Below are positions 1-9,601 of a stretch of DNA of 64,000 nt, piece by piece. This DNA comes from Favolaschia claudopus (taxonomy: Eukaryota > Basidiomycota > Agaricomycetes > Agaricales > Mycenaceae). The DNA lies in NCBI GenBank assembly GCA_037176885.1, contig JAWWNJ010000044.1, positions 1,426,001 to 1,490,000 on the forward strand, in the 5' to 3' direction. The translations under genes and the position numbers were made by a program. The notes below the pieces were generated by a model. That model searched no databases. It was not told the origin of the DNA and saw only the letters and a program-made list of their open reading frames with translations. Position 1 is the stretch's first letter. Every line of letters begins with the position of its first letter.

Positions 1-412
1 AACGGACCAGATCCTGATACTCGGTCCACCTCGAATGCAGGCAGCATAACCCCAGAGACGTTCTCTTGCTTGGCCTTGACTCGGAAAGCAGCCTGCTTCG
101 CCTGCTCCTGCACAAGGTATGAGATGTCCCCTGTCGCATACGTGACCTCTGCCATCGAAAACGACGCCATTTGCATCACCCGTCCCATCTTCCGCTTCGC
201 CTGATATACCATGGGTGAGATGCTGCAGTGCGATGAACCATCGAACGCACTTCATCGACTTTCTTGAGGATAGTACGGAAGCGAGTGGTCAGTGCATCCC
301 TCTTCTTTGCGAGCAGTGAATGGCCGGTCTGGGCCCCCTTGAGACGAAGCTTGGTGTTGGTGAGGGCCATCCGTGTAGCGAACACATTCTCGCGAGCGCC
401 GGTCCCTGACAT
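1..412 (-). CDS. VMA8: V-type proton ATPase subunit D (partial, runs off left edge)
   Basis: Subunit D is part of the central rotor stalk of the V1 sector of the vacuolar proton pump and couples ATP hydrolysis to proton transport. The N-terminus reads MSGTGARENVFATRMALTN and continues through LKGAQTGHSLLAKKRDALT, the hallmark start of this family. An intron at 201-250 (minus-strand donor GTGCGT, acceptor ATCAG) restores the frame to AKRKMGRVMQMASFSMAE, which also matches the family. The reading then stays open to position 1, ending near NVSGVMLPAFEVD, so roughly the first 115 residues of about 240 are present and the rest lies outside the window. The start at 412 is the first Met before the conserved block. 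Identification is from conserved motifs and is secure. Confidence 0.95.
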
Positions 413-1401
413 GGTGTAAGGTCGCTGTGAGTGACGGTGAAATGGGAAGAGTTCCCACGTTCCAAATTAGGGCACTACACCGCCGGTCGCCTAATTAGGC
501 TGCTACTCATTCAAACGTGATAAAGTGCGTTCTAGGACGAGATGCGACATAAGAAAAATGAAGACGATGCGTACAGAGTGTTGCCTCTCTGACCCGAATT
601 TCTTTTCGTATTTTTATCTGGCCGCCTCGCGCGAGAGTCCGGAAAAGAAATACATCCACCACCTAAAGAATCCGTCGTAGACGAACCCAAGTCGCGACTC
701 GGGAAAGTAAGTAGTGTTGAATCGCATGAATAAATATCTCCAAAGATGCCGATGATGGGATGGCAGAATGGGCAAAATGAGCTGCTTGAAGTCAATGCCA
801 ACACCCGTCGTTCATCTCGTCATATTTATGCACAATTAGTGGTAGAGACGCAATATTAAGGCTCTGCGTAATTAATTGAAACAGAGAGACCTTCGAACAC
901 CCTGATTCTGATTTTTAAACCTGCGCAGCTGCATCGGCGGCGCGAAAGAAGCTCGCAAAGTGCCTTCACGCATTCCCGGGCCTGGAGGTACTGACCTAGC
1001 AATGGTAGATAGGACATATTCCAGTATAAGAACTACACCAGTCCGCCCATGGCTGCCTCTTCATGAATGCACTTGATCCGAGTTCCCAAGTTCTGACTTT
1101 GAACAAACAGAGATCCGATTTGTGAAAATACGGTAGTCAAGATCGAGCGCAGGGACCTACCGAGCAGTTGAAGCAACAGAAAGATGGAACTCGGTCGGTG
1201 GAGCTTCACCCGAATTGCAGCCACAGTGGAAGAACGGAAAGTTTAAGGAGAATGATGGTGCCAAATCCCAGTGATCGGAAAGTCATTAGGAGCCCCGTGA
1301 CCGCGTTTTCTCTCTCCACCAATCGCCATCTTCGTTTGCTTTCGATCGCGTCTGAGCGTGTCTCTTGGGCTCTGAGCAAGCTGGAGAGCTCATAGTCGTC
1401 G
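413..1401. other. Intergenic stretch between divergent VMA8 and Zip3-like genes
   Basis: About 990 bp separates the VMA8 start from the RING-protein start. It must hold both promoters. No conserved coding sequence is recognisable in 413-1030. The part nearest the RING gene carries an open minus-strand frame, listed separately with low confidence. Confidence 0.5.
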
Positions 1402-1517
1402 ATGTCAAACGTATCCGCTGCATCGGCCGAGTTCGACTTCTGGGAGTTTGTGTCCTGTTCTCGCTGCCAACTCCCTTTTGCTTCTGGCTCTGGCGCGACC
1501 GTACCGTTTTGGCTCAC
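1033..1517 (-). CDS. Possible small membrane protein, antisense to first exon of the RING gene
   Basis: A minus-strand frame starts MSQNGTVAPEPEAKGSW and contains an acidic patch (DTFDIDDYELSSLLRAQ), a basic patch (ESKRRWRLVER) and a hydrophobic run (GTIILLKLSVLPLWLQFG). A plausible 53-nt intron (donor GTGAAG, acceptor CGGTAG, near 1161-1213) would extend it to the stop at 1033. The acidic-basic-hydrophobic order looks like a tail-anchored or single-pass protein. I recognise no family. Its 5' part lies opposite the well supported first exon of the RING gene, so it could simply be a chance open frame. Confidence 0.25.
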
Positions 1518-2997
1518 TGAATGCGGCCATGTCGTCTGTAATACTCACCTCAGTCAGTGAAGGCTACTCACTGTATCGGGACATTCGCTGAATTCGATGT
1601 TGCAAGACATGGATCAGAGTTGTGCGCAATGCGGAATGGCAAACATTCAGCTGGTGCCTCTGCAGCGCGAAGTGACTTCCTCGATTCCACCTCTGTTCTG
1701 TTTTTTATTTTGGCTTGCCAACAGATGGAAGCACCAATGTCCGAGTGGTTTAGGTCTATCCCTCACGCTCTGGATACAGTCGCATATGCTGCTAAAGTTC
1801 ACCTACAACTCTTGACGCGGCATGGTGGCTGACTGCAGTCTAGTTCCAACAAGAAACGATGGCTTTTCAAATACGCTATTTCAAGGCACGGCAGCAACAA
1901 CAACGGGCTCTGATCGATAAGCTCAAACACGAGACTGCCGAACTGAAGAAGTCGGGAAATTTCTCCAGTTCTCTGCGTAAAAGTAACATACTCTCCAAGG
2001 CTAAACGAGGTCTTAGCGCATGAGAATGCTCAGTTCCGCCAACACTTGGGATATCAGGACGGGGTGGATGGCGACCTGGAACCTTCCGACGTCTTGAATC
2101 ACAACGGAAAGCGACCCATGAATGATGCTGACCCGTGAGTGAAAAGCATCCCCTATGACTGTATTCACCAACGGCTGTTTACCAGGTACAGACCTAAAAC
2201 TTCCAGTTCACGCTCCGCCGCCACTCCACTCGGGCCAAACCGACTGACTCTACCTCCGGGTCATCAACCTCCCAGTCTTTCGTCTAACCGCGTTGAGGAC
2301 CCTACGCCAAGACCTCATCCACATACACGTTTGCCGCCGCCGCCGCAACCTGCTTCAAATAACCATAGACCAGGATCGAGTCGTTTTCTTGAGTACTTCG
2401 CTTTCTTGAACAAAAAGGCAAAGCAGATGATGACCTGGATCCAGGCAATACTCTTATATCCCACCTTCAACACAACAATATCACACTCAAGCATTATCTC
2501 ATAGCCAGACTGCACCCCGCCGAGCCAAACAGAATCAGAACGAACAGCCGTCTCAGGCGCCGCCGCGCGGTTCGACAAGGTTCAAGCCAGCACAAGGCGC
2601 AGCTGCACCATCCGATCAAGAACACGGAGTTGGACGACTAGTCCCGAAAGTTCAAAACCAAGCGACGCATCACGACTCGAGGTTGAGAAATATGGGACCC
2701 CCGCCCACGCCACAACTACGTCAACCAACTGAGGCGCCTCCTCTGTCGACGCGTCGGAACAACACGTCTATGCATTCGAACGGTCGCTCCTTGCCGCCCA
2801 GTCAGCGATTTGTACCTCCTGCTCCTGTCAACCAGCAACGCTTCATGCCTTCAACGTCGAGCGGCGTCCCGCAGCACTTTTCCGGAGACTCAAGAGGACC
2901 TGTGGTGTCGGGTGCGTCCCGAGCGGTGATGAATGCCAGACCCGGTGGTGGGCAACGAGTTCCGTTTGTGCCACACGCTTCTGGTGGATTTGGGTGA
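1402..2997 (+). CDS. RING-finger protein of the Zip3/RNF212/HEI10 type
   Basis: Meiotic Zip3/RNF212/HEI10 proteins are SUMO or ubiquitin ligases that mark crossover sites on the synaptonemal complex. Exon 1 starts MSNVSAASAEFDFWEFVSCS and gives the zinc ligands CSRC and CGHVVCNTH. A 54-nt intron (1553-1606) is removed to continue with NMDQSCAQCGMANIQLVPL, completing a short C-x2-C / C-x-H-x2-C-x2-H / C-x2-C RING. A second intron joins LQRE to MEAPMSEWFRSIPHALDTV. A predicted coiled coil follows (QQETMAFQIRYFKARQQQQ, DKLKHETAELKKSG), then a long disordered Pro/Ser/Asn/Arg-rich tail ending GGGQRVPFVPHASGGFG. This layout (N-terminal RING, coiled coil, basic low-complexity tail) matches the family. 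Assignment to meiosis is inferred from the layout. Inner exon borders around 1975-2020 and 2395-2510 are uncertain. Confidence 0.75.
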
Positions 2998-3246
2998 AGA
3001 TTCTGGAGAGCATCATGGGTTGGATGGCTGCTTGCTTCAGGGATTTTGTTCAATTTTGGCCAGTGTACTCTGTGTGTATTATTACCGTCTGTATCCCAGT
3101 GCTGCGGAGAGGACGAGGGTGCGTGTGAGGTAAGAGCCAAGGCGCCGGAAGTGATGGAAATGACATGTGTGCGGCTGTGTCTCACTTGTTCCTTTCATCC
3201 CCTCCAACGACCTTGCTAACGACTTTACCTTACTTGCTTCGCTATT

Positions 3247-4704
3247 ATGGCTTATCGCGATCCGTACGCTGGGCAGTACGGTCACTACCAGCAGCCGTCG
3301 TACGGCCAACCGCAATACGGGGACCAATATCAACAACATGGGCAACAGTATGGCAATTACGGTGACCCTGCGCCGGAATTCAATCCCTATGCTGCCCAAG
3401 ACCAACCACATCCAACCTACGAGGCCGGCGCCTACGAGAATTATGGTGGGGGCTATAGAGACGATCCCGGCCATAATGAGCGCGCCCCGCAACGACAAGG
3501 CTCGCAGCTTGCAGCAGGCTACTCTGATACTCCACCCGGGCCGTCTCAGTTAACACTCAAGAATGTGGACGAGAGAAGTAGCTTTGACCCGGGTGAATTT
3601 ACGCCGCATGCGACAGGTCCAAAGTAAGTCTGTCTTGTGCAATTTGTATCTGATCTGACGACCTTTGAAATTTAAAAGGACGGCTGGTAATTTGAAGCAG
3701 TATCGCAGAGATTTCCAGGGACCGCTATGGACTAGGGTCATTCGCTCGTTTCTCTTCTCGATGTCTTGCTGATTTTCATCGCAGGGCAGTCGCGGGAGCT
3801 GCATCGGCAGATTTTTCTGCTGCACCTTGCTTATAGCCGTCTTCATAATTCTCACCATCTTCCTGGGCCTCATACTGGTAAATAAGATCATTCCTTCTAG
3901 AATTCTGCTCTTCTAATATCCCATAGTTCCTTCGTCCGCCCAGCATAACTTTCGGCGATGTCACTCCCATGAGCTCGGGAGTAAGTTTCTTGTCATCTCA
4001 TTTGAATCCTGTCGACGTATCTTAGGTCCAACTTACCCAAGATGGGATAAACATTAACATGGGTGTTAACATCTCGTGAGTTTTTCAGCAATCATATTCC
4101 CAACTCGGATTCTCAACGCCTACAAGGGTCCACAATCCCAATTTCTTTAGCGTCAACCTCAAGAAGGTCAACGCCCAGGTCAGTCCTCTTCCTCTCACCT
4201 TGCTGTCTGTGTCCTTACCAAGCTCAGATATTTTACCCCATTAACAACACTCTGGTCGGGGGAGGCACAGCCCACGACGTCTCGTTTCCATCAAATACGG
4301 AGACCAACTTTACCTTCCCCTTTGCGATTGACTACTCCACCTCCATTGACCCCAGGAACCTCATTCTCCTCGATCTTGCGGAGAAGTGTGGAATCCTAGG
4401 CACCAAGAGCGATCTCACCGTCAAGTACAAGATCACTGTAACGCCTATTCTCTGCTATGCTTGTTTTCGGTCTGACCATATTATGCTAGATTGGAGTGCA
4501 AATTTTGTTCGTTACTGTGTCACCTGCGATCAACAACCAGTTCACCTTCGGGTGCCCCTTGAAAGCTAGCGATCTCCAGGTTGTTGTCTATCGCCTTTTG
4601 TAGCGTTGCGGGAAGCTCATTATACATGAAACCAGGGACTTCTCGGGAGCGCCGGTATGGGAACCCCGACTACGTCTCGAAGAGACGCATTACCTGACTT
4701 GTAA
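3247..4704 (+). CDS. Single-pass membrane protein with extracytoplasmic LEA_2/WHy-like domain
   Basis: The first exon encodes a Tyr/Gln/Gly-rich cytosolic region (MAYRDPYAGQYGHYQQPSYG onwards, about 125 residues). After an intron at 3628 comes a basic stretch (LKQYRRDFQGPLWTRGSRG) and one hydrophobic segment (CCTLLIAVFIILTIFLGLIL). The outer part has the beta-rich LEA_2 pattern: INMGVNIS and VHNPNFFSVNLKKVNAQ, then FYPINNTLVGGGTA, NFTFPFAIDYSTSIDP and KSDLTVKYKIT. I placed the end at 4704 by removing a last intron from 4580, giving the tail GLLGSAGMGTPTTSRRDALP. LEA_2 proteins of fungi are poorly studied; some act at the vacuole or plasma membrane. The role here is not known. The family call rests on topology and pattern. 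Confidence 0.7.
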
Positions 4705-4835
4705 CACTCGGATGGTTTATCTTATTCGCGTTCGAACACTGATCTACATGGACATTACGATAATGCAACTGTATCCCTAAATATACATGAACCCACTCGA
4801 CTGTGGTTAGTCGTCTGAACAAATACAACAACAGA

Positions 4836-6396
4836 TTAGATGGCAATTCGTCCGTCCTCGATTCCCTTTATTATTTCAACTCGCTTTCGCAGTAACTTCA
4901 AAACGTCATGAGACTGGACCTCCGGGGTGTCAACCCTCTTCGTCCATGCTGCGGTAGGAACGGGCTGCACGACGCCGTCCACCATTCCTAGGCTGGCTAC
5001 CAAGTGCCTTTCCGTCATTTGGGAAAGTTTGACCATTTGTATGTCGGGTCGCTCCAGCACTAGGTGATAGAGCCATGCAGCTTCGGCCGCAAGAAGGGTG
5101 TTGAGAGACACCGAGCGGAGGCTGGGATAAATCAGGACCGAACTCGCCGAGCTTGAGCTCGCAGCAGCTTCAGCTCGTTCGAGGGGATCATCGGCCTGTC
5201 GCTGCGGGCCCGGGCGAGGCCAATAAGATTGGCGGAATCGAATTTCACGAGAAATGGATCGTGTACGATGTCGCGGTTTTTCCTTGGCTGTGTTTTCGGT
5301 CGGTATGAGGTACTCGGCGTGCGAGTGAATCAGCTCTAGTTCCTCTATTGTTGTGAGAGCGCGCAGATAGTCGCGGTTGTCTACCTCGTCGTTGCGACCG
5401 ATGATGGTTACATTAACGAGGCGCAGAGTACGCAATCTGACGAAGGCGCTGGGATTCTGAAAAGACCGGGATAGATCGGGAATATCACTACCTGCCAGCT
5501 CAAGGTATTCCACGTTCGGAACAGAGATGAGCGAAAGCAGGTTGTGACACGGATTGAACGCATTAGAGGGGGGCGGTTTGGTGAAACTCAATGCCAATAC
5601 TTTCAGAGAAGGAATTTCGATGGGATCCAGTTGCTGCGACTGTAGATCGACCGTTAGTCGCAACTTTGGTAGGATGAGCTCAGTTAGGAGCGGAGAAGCA
5701 ACGACCATGTCCCGGAATTCCGCGTGGGATGTACGCAAGCCTTCTATGGCCAAAGACCGGAGGCCGACGAAAGGTACAGGCGACGTTACCCCATGGATAC
5801 GCAGAGACACCAACGAAGGGGCCTGTAGCAGAAGCCGGCCGGGGGTTCCCATACTAACGACGGGACTCGGGTTGGGGAAAATGAGTTCAAGGACAGCCAA
5901 CCGAGGGGCTCGCTGAGCATTCTGTAGCAAAGCAGATATCTCGTCCGTGTTGGGAAAAGCGGAGGTGTCTGTGATCGGTGGCCGACCTCTGATGGCCAAG
6001 CGACGGAGTCGATGGACATGCTGTATGACGAGGAGCATTACGCTCGTTACCACGTCCATGTCTGCAGTTCGCGGAACCTCCAGCGTAAAATCAAACAAGC
6101 ATGATTTTGAACGCTCGAGAGTGATTCTGACGAGAGCAACGAGATTTCGCAATGCAGGTTCCAAGGGGACGGTTATGGTGGACCAGAGATCAGGATAATC
6201 GAGTGCAGCGGAGCGCCATTGTTGGCTCACTGCAGAGAATTTGAACAGACAAGGAAGGCATCCTGAGGATGACTGTGCGCCGGACTTGAATATGTGAGCG
6301 AGAACTTCTCCAGGGAGTGCAGCGATAGTGACTGCGTCCGGGTTTCGTTCCCTGCGCTTTTGATGAGCAGCTGCAGCCCGAAAATGGTGAGCGAAC
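4836..6396 (-). CDS. F-box protein with leucine-rich C-terminal region (5' end unresolved)
   Basis: The minus-strand frame carries an F-box (AALPGEVLAHIFKSGAQSS, then SAVSQQWRSAALDYPDLWST), the substrate-adaptor module of SCF ubiquitin ligases. About 400 residues of leucine-rich, repeat-like sequence follow (LVSLRIHGVTSPVPFVGLRS, LLTELILPKLRLTV, NVEYLELAGSDIPDL). This architecture belongs to the large family of agaricomycete F-box genes, which expand and diverge fast. The coding frame remains open upstream to an acceptor near 6396. The exon with the start codon lies further right, before about 6660, and I could not identify it. The substrate cannot be predicted. Confidence 0.75.
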
Positions 6397-6675
6397 CTAC
6401 ATTATTTACGCGCTGAAGAGTAAGTAAAAGTACAAGTTGGAGGCTGATCCAGGGTCCAGGGTTGGGGGTCAAAGGGATTGTTGAAAGATGGGTGTCATTC
6501 GTCGAACATATCCCCTGCGCTCGTCGAGTCGTAGATTCGGTGCTCTGTAGAGCAGTGGTGGTGGTACAAGCACAACCAGCAGAATATCGGAGACGAGAAC
6601 GGCAGAGTCAAGTTGGACTAATTATAACAACGCCAAACACACTTTCTTGGGATACGCGCTCTTGACGCGCTCTGA

Positions 6676-7787
6676 ATGGCGTTGGCTATACACCTCGCAA
6701 GGGCTCCTGTGAGGCTACAAGTTGTGCTGCCTCGGAGACAGATATACACCACTCCCATCGTCTCTGCCAAAAAGAACAAGTCAAAACCCGTCGTCGACAA
6801 TCTATTCGACGATGAGGAGCAATGGGGCGCCGTCGAGGATTTAATTCCTTCAGCACCGCAGCCATTCCCCAAGCCCTCTGTCGCCCCTGCGGTTGCTTCC
6901 ACATCTTCCCTCCCTCCAGCGAAAACTGCCGTGCACAAAGCGTACGCCGGAGGGCTCACACCCGGCCAACGCCTACACAAATTCAATCTACTCGCAGGAT
7001 GGACAAAACCTCGCATAGGTCGGCATCCCACTAAAAAATCCCCGCTCGTACGCCGTACCGTCTTCCCCCAGCTCATCCAGCTCTCCACCACCCCCGAACA
7101 TCTTCAAAAGATCTCCGAACTCATGGTTACATGGAAAGAGGGTCGTCTGGGAACCCAAGGCAAGGCGCGGTTCGGACCCGACGGAAAACCCAAGGGCGCT
7201 CATCCATTCTCCGAAAGCACCAGTGAGCTCTTTGCCCGTACGTCTTTCTCTCGATCCTATGGTGTCCCTCTGCTTACTTAGTACGTCTTCCCCCAGGCCG
7301 ATGCGAAGAGCTAGGTGTCCCCGAACACGCCCTGATGGTGTACGGAGAGTTCGCAAAATACGCTCTACCTCTCACCCTCCCAGCCGCGCGTCGCCTGCTC
7401 CACGGCCTCATAGCCAAGGGGCGCCCATCCGCAGACATTGCAACGGCCGCCGCGCTCTACGAGTCTCACGGCCTCCCCCCAATCGCCAAAGACATGCCCT
7501 CTTGTGCCCTTCTTCTCTCCGCGTGTTTGCGCAATCTGGAGACCGCTCAAGGCAACGAACGGCTAAGGACACACGCCCTCACTTTTTCTCTGCTTGATTC
7601 TCTTCAGAGCGAGCTGCAGAATACGCCGCCGATGCCTGCGAGCCGGAACGTGCAGGAAAAGACGTTACGGCGGTGGTTGAAGGACATTATGTTCGGTGTG
7701 GAAACGTTTTTGCGGAAGAATGATCGGCCAAAGGGTTGGCTTGATTCGTGGATGGCGCGGAGCAAATTCATGAATGTTCAGCATTAA
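6676..7787 (+). CDS. Mitochondrial protein of unknown function, possibly mitoribosome-related
   Basis: The N-terminus MALAIHLARAPVRLQVVLPR is arginine-rich, lacks acidic residues and is followed by RQIYTTP, a typical mitochondrial targeting sequence. After an acidic linker come GLTPGQRLHKFNLLAGWTKP and SELMVTWKEGRLG. One intron (near 7239-7297) joins SESTSELFA to RRCEELGVPEHALMVYGEFA. The rest is helical (LPAARRLLHGLIAKGRPSAD, ASALLL-type repeats) and ends WLDSWMARSKFMNVQH. The helical-pair pattern resembles pentatricopeptide-like mitoribosomal or RNA-processing proteins such as mS27, but I cannot assign it with certainty. Length is about 350 residues. Confidence 0.7.
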
Positions 7788-7935
7788 CTATTTTGCGGTA
7801 CACTAGACGAATGAATGTAATGGATTCCCGCCACTGCCAAGGCCAAAGCAATTACCGGCGTTCAAACCGGCTAATTCTAATATTAACTTTGCTTGTTACT
7901 GCTCGACTCTCCCTCCATTCATTTGCTGCTCGAAC

Positions 7936-9553
7936 ATGAAAGAAGAAGACGCCACCGAACACACCCTCGACTTGGCACCCCACCCATTCCGGTCCCAAAT
8001 CTCTCAGTTTTCCTACGTAGCTTCCGAACCTCGACGCTCCCCCCGAAAGCCCTGCCCCGTCAAAAGGCTAGCCTCTGAGAGTATCGACCTCAATGTAAAG
8101 CAGGAAGGATCTTCGTCTTCAGGCTCACCCAAGAAGCAACGAATGAGCCCGGTCAAGAGAGTGAAAGAGGAATCTGAATCCAAACCTCCGCGGTCGCCTT
8201 CAACTTCTCCCAAGAAATTAAAGCGAGGCTACGCCCCGCCTGAAACTTATGCCCACTTGCACGAGCTGCAGGACCATTTGAAGCCGGACCTTGATGGTAG
8301 GTGACCCTCGTTCTCTTACTTTGCAACTAGAATTCTACTTGATAATAACCAGTCCAAATTCTTTCCCCGTAGTTATGTTTTGCGGAATAAAGCAAGCCTA
8401 CAATCGGTCCTCCTAGTATATCCTCCATGTTAACCTTGAACACTCTATAGCCCCGGAAAAAAGTCTGCTGAAATCGGGCACCACTTCGGAAACCCCTCGA
8501 ATCATTTTTGGTGGTAAGTTCGGTCGGTACAAAACCCGAATTCATCGTTCACCACTTTCAGGTGCCTCCATCAGTCAGGCAAGTCGGCTCTCCTCTCCTC
8601 CTCTCCTCCTCCAAGTTGTTCCCGTCCAACCTTTTCATAGGATTCACTGAAACCAAACTACCCCCTCACGAAGATTACATGCTTCCAGACCGGTATTCGC
8701 TTGGATTAGTTCGTTCATTAATCCTCCTTATATCTTGTGTGTACCCGTCGCTCAAACATTCAATCCAGACTAATCTCGTAGACCGACCTACAAGCGAGGT
8801 AAGTAAGAGCGTCCCATATTCGTATTCCCCCCCTAAGCTTTATAATTAATACAATGCGTGCACAAGCAAAACGAGCTCTCGGCAGCCGAACAACTAGCCA
8901 GCGTCCCCACCTTCCTAGCCAAAGTCCAGCGCTTTCGTCCTGGCATCGTGTGTTTCGTGGGTATCAGCATAGCCAAGGTCGTTGACAAGAGCTTGAAAGT
9001 GGTATGTACATAGCTGCCATTGCAATTGAAATATCCGGAGACGGCTCCTCATTATCAGCTCTCTTTCTTTCTCTTAGACGCTAGGTGCTGATGCCGAATC
9101 CTGGCGTCTGAGACCTTATAAAATGGTCCACGAAAGTGAGCCCACTGCATCCAACATGAGAGCCACCGTCGAGTGTTGTTTTGCCAGATCCCACCAGATT
9201 CAATGAAACGCTCTTCTTCGCTGCGCCGAGCACATCCGGTCTTGTCATTCAATACCAGGTACGTATTCTTGGTTCATACTTTTCAGTTCCGATGCAGAAA
9301 CGTTGTTCATTGACAGCGAGATAGCAAAGCTGAAATTTTCGGGGAACTGAGACAGCTGGTGCAAAAGATCAAGGCAGGGACACTGCAGACTACCGATATG
9401 ACGGTGATTCAGCCTCACCAAATTGCCCCTGCGGTGACCCCGCACAAGATGCTGGGCTTACCTCCGCCCCCAAAAGTTGAAGGGGGCAATGAAGAGCAAT
9501 TGCTTCAGGGCCTGCTAGTAATCCAATCGCCTTCCTGTGAAGGCCCATTATAA
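7936..9553 (+). CDS. Mismatch-specific thymine/uracil DNA glycosylase (TDG/MUG family)
   Basis: TDG/MUG enzymes flip out and excise T or U from G:T or G:U mismatches to start base-excision repair. The first exon is a basic, Ser/Pro-rich tail (KRLASESIDLNVKQEGSSSS). Splicing then gives DLDVMFCGINPGKKSAEIGH, containing the catalytic motif GINPG with its Asn, then FGNPSNHFWWCLHQSGFTET and LPDRYSLGLTNLVDRPTSE. Further exons give RFRPGIVCFVGISIAKVV and FFAAPSTSGLVIQYQ, the second conserved wall of the active site. The protein ends SPSCEGPL. The catalytic Asn codon is split by an intron whose donor must be GC, and a second GC-donor intron follows at 8579-8640. Family assignment is firm; it resembles fission yeast Thp1. 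Confidence 0.9.
8392..8450 (+). other. GC-AG intron splitting the catalytic Asn codon of the glycosylase
   Basis: The exon ends ..TGC GGA ATA AA at 8391 and the next begins C CCC GGA at 8451, producing Gly-Ile-Asn-Pro-Gly. The intron begins GCAAGC and ends CTATAG. No GT donor nearby preserves this invariant motif. Length 59 nt. Confidence 0.85.
8579..8640 (+). other. GC-AG intron (second in the glycosylase gene)
   Basis: The exon ends CAG TCA G at 8578 and resumes GA TTC ACT at 8641, giving Ser-Gly-Phe-Thr as in the family. The donor is GCAAGT, the strongest GC-type consensus. The only nearby GT (in AAGTCGG) leads to a stop after splicing. The intron has a C/T-rich run. Length 62 nt. Confidence 0.85.
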
Positions 9554-9601
9554 CAAATAGCAAAGCAAAGCGTACATGTACATAATTCACAATATACTAA
9601 T

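Noticed and set aside
532..804. Minus-strand frame upstream of VMA8
   Set aside because: No conserved pattern, low-complexity Ser/Phe content and no plausible splice context; probably a chance frame in intergenic DNA.
4236..4300. Possible separate small gene in the LEA_2 gene region starting at 4063
   Set aside because: The long frame from 4063 mixes intron sequence with the true exons; the spliced product reads through as one LEA_2 protein.
8585..8625. C/T-rich run as a simple repeat
   Set aside because: It lies inside the GC-AG intron of the glycosylase and is best seen as an intronic pyrimidine tract.
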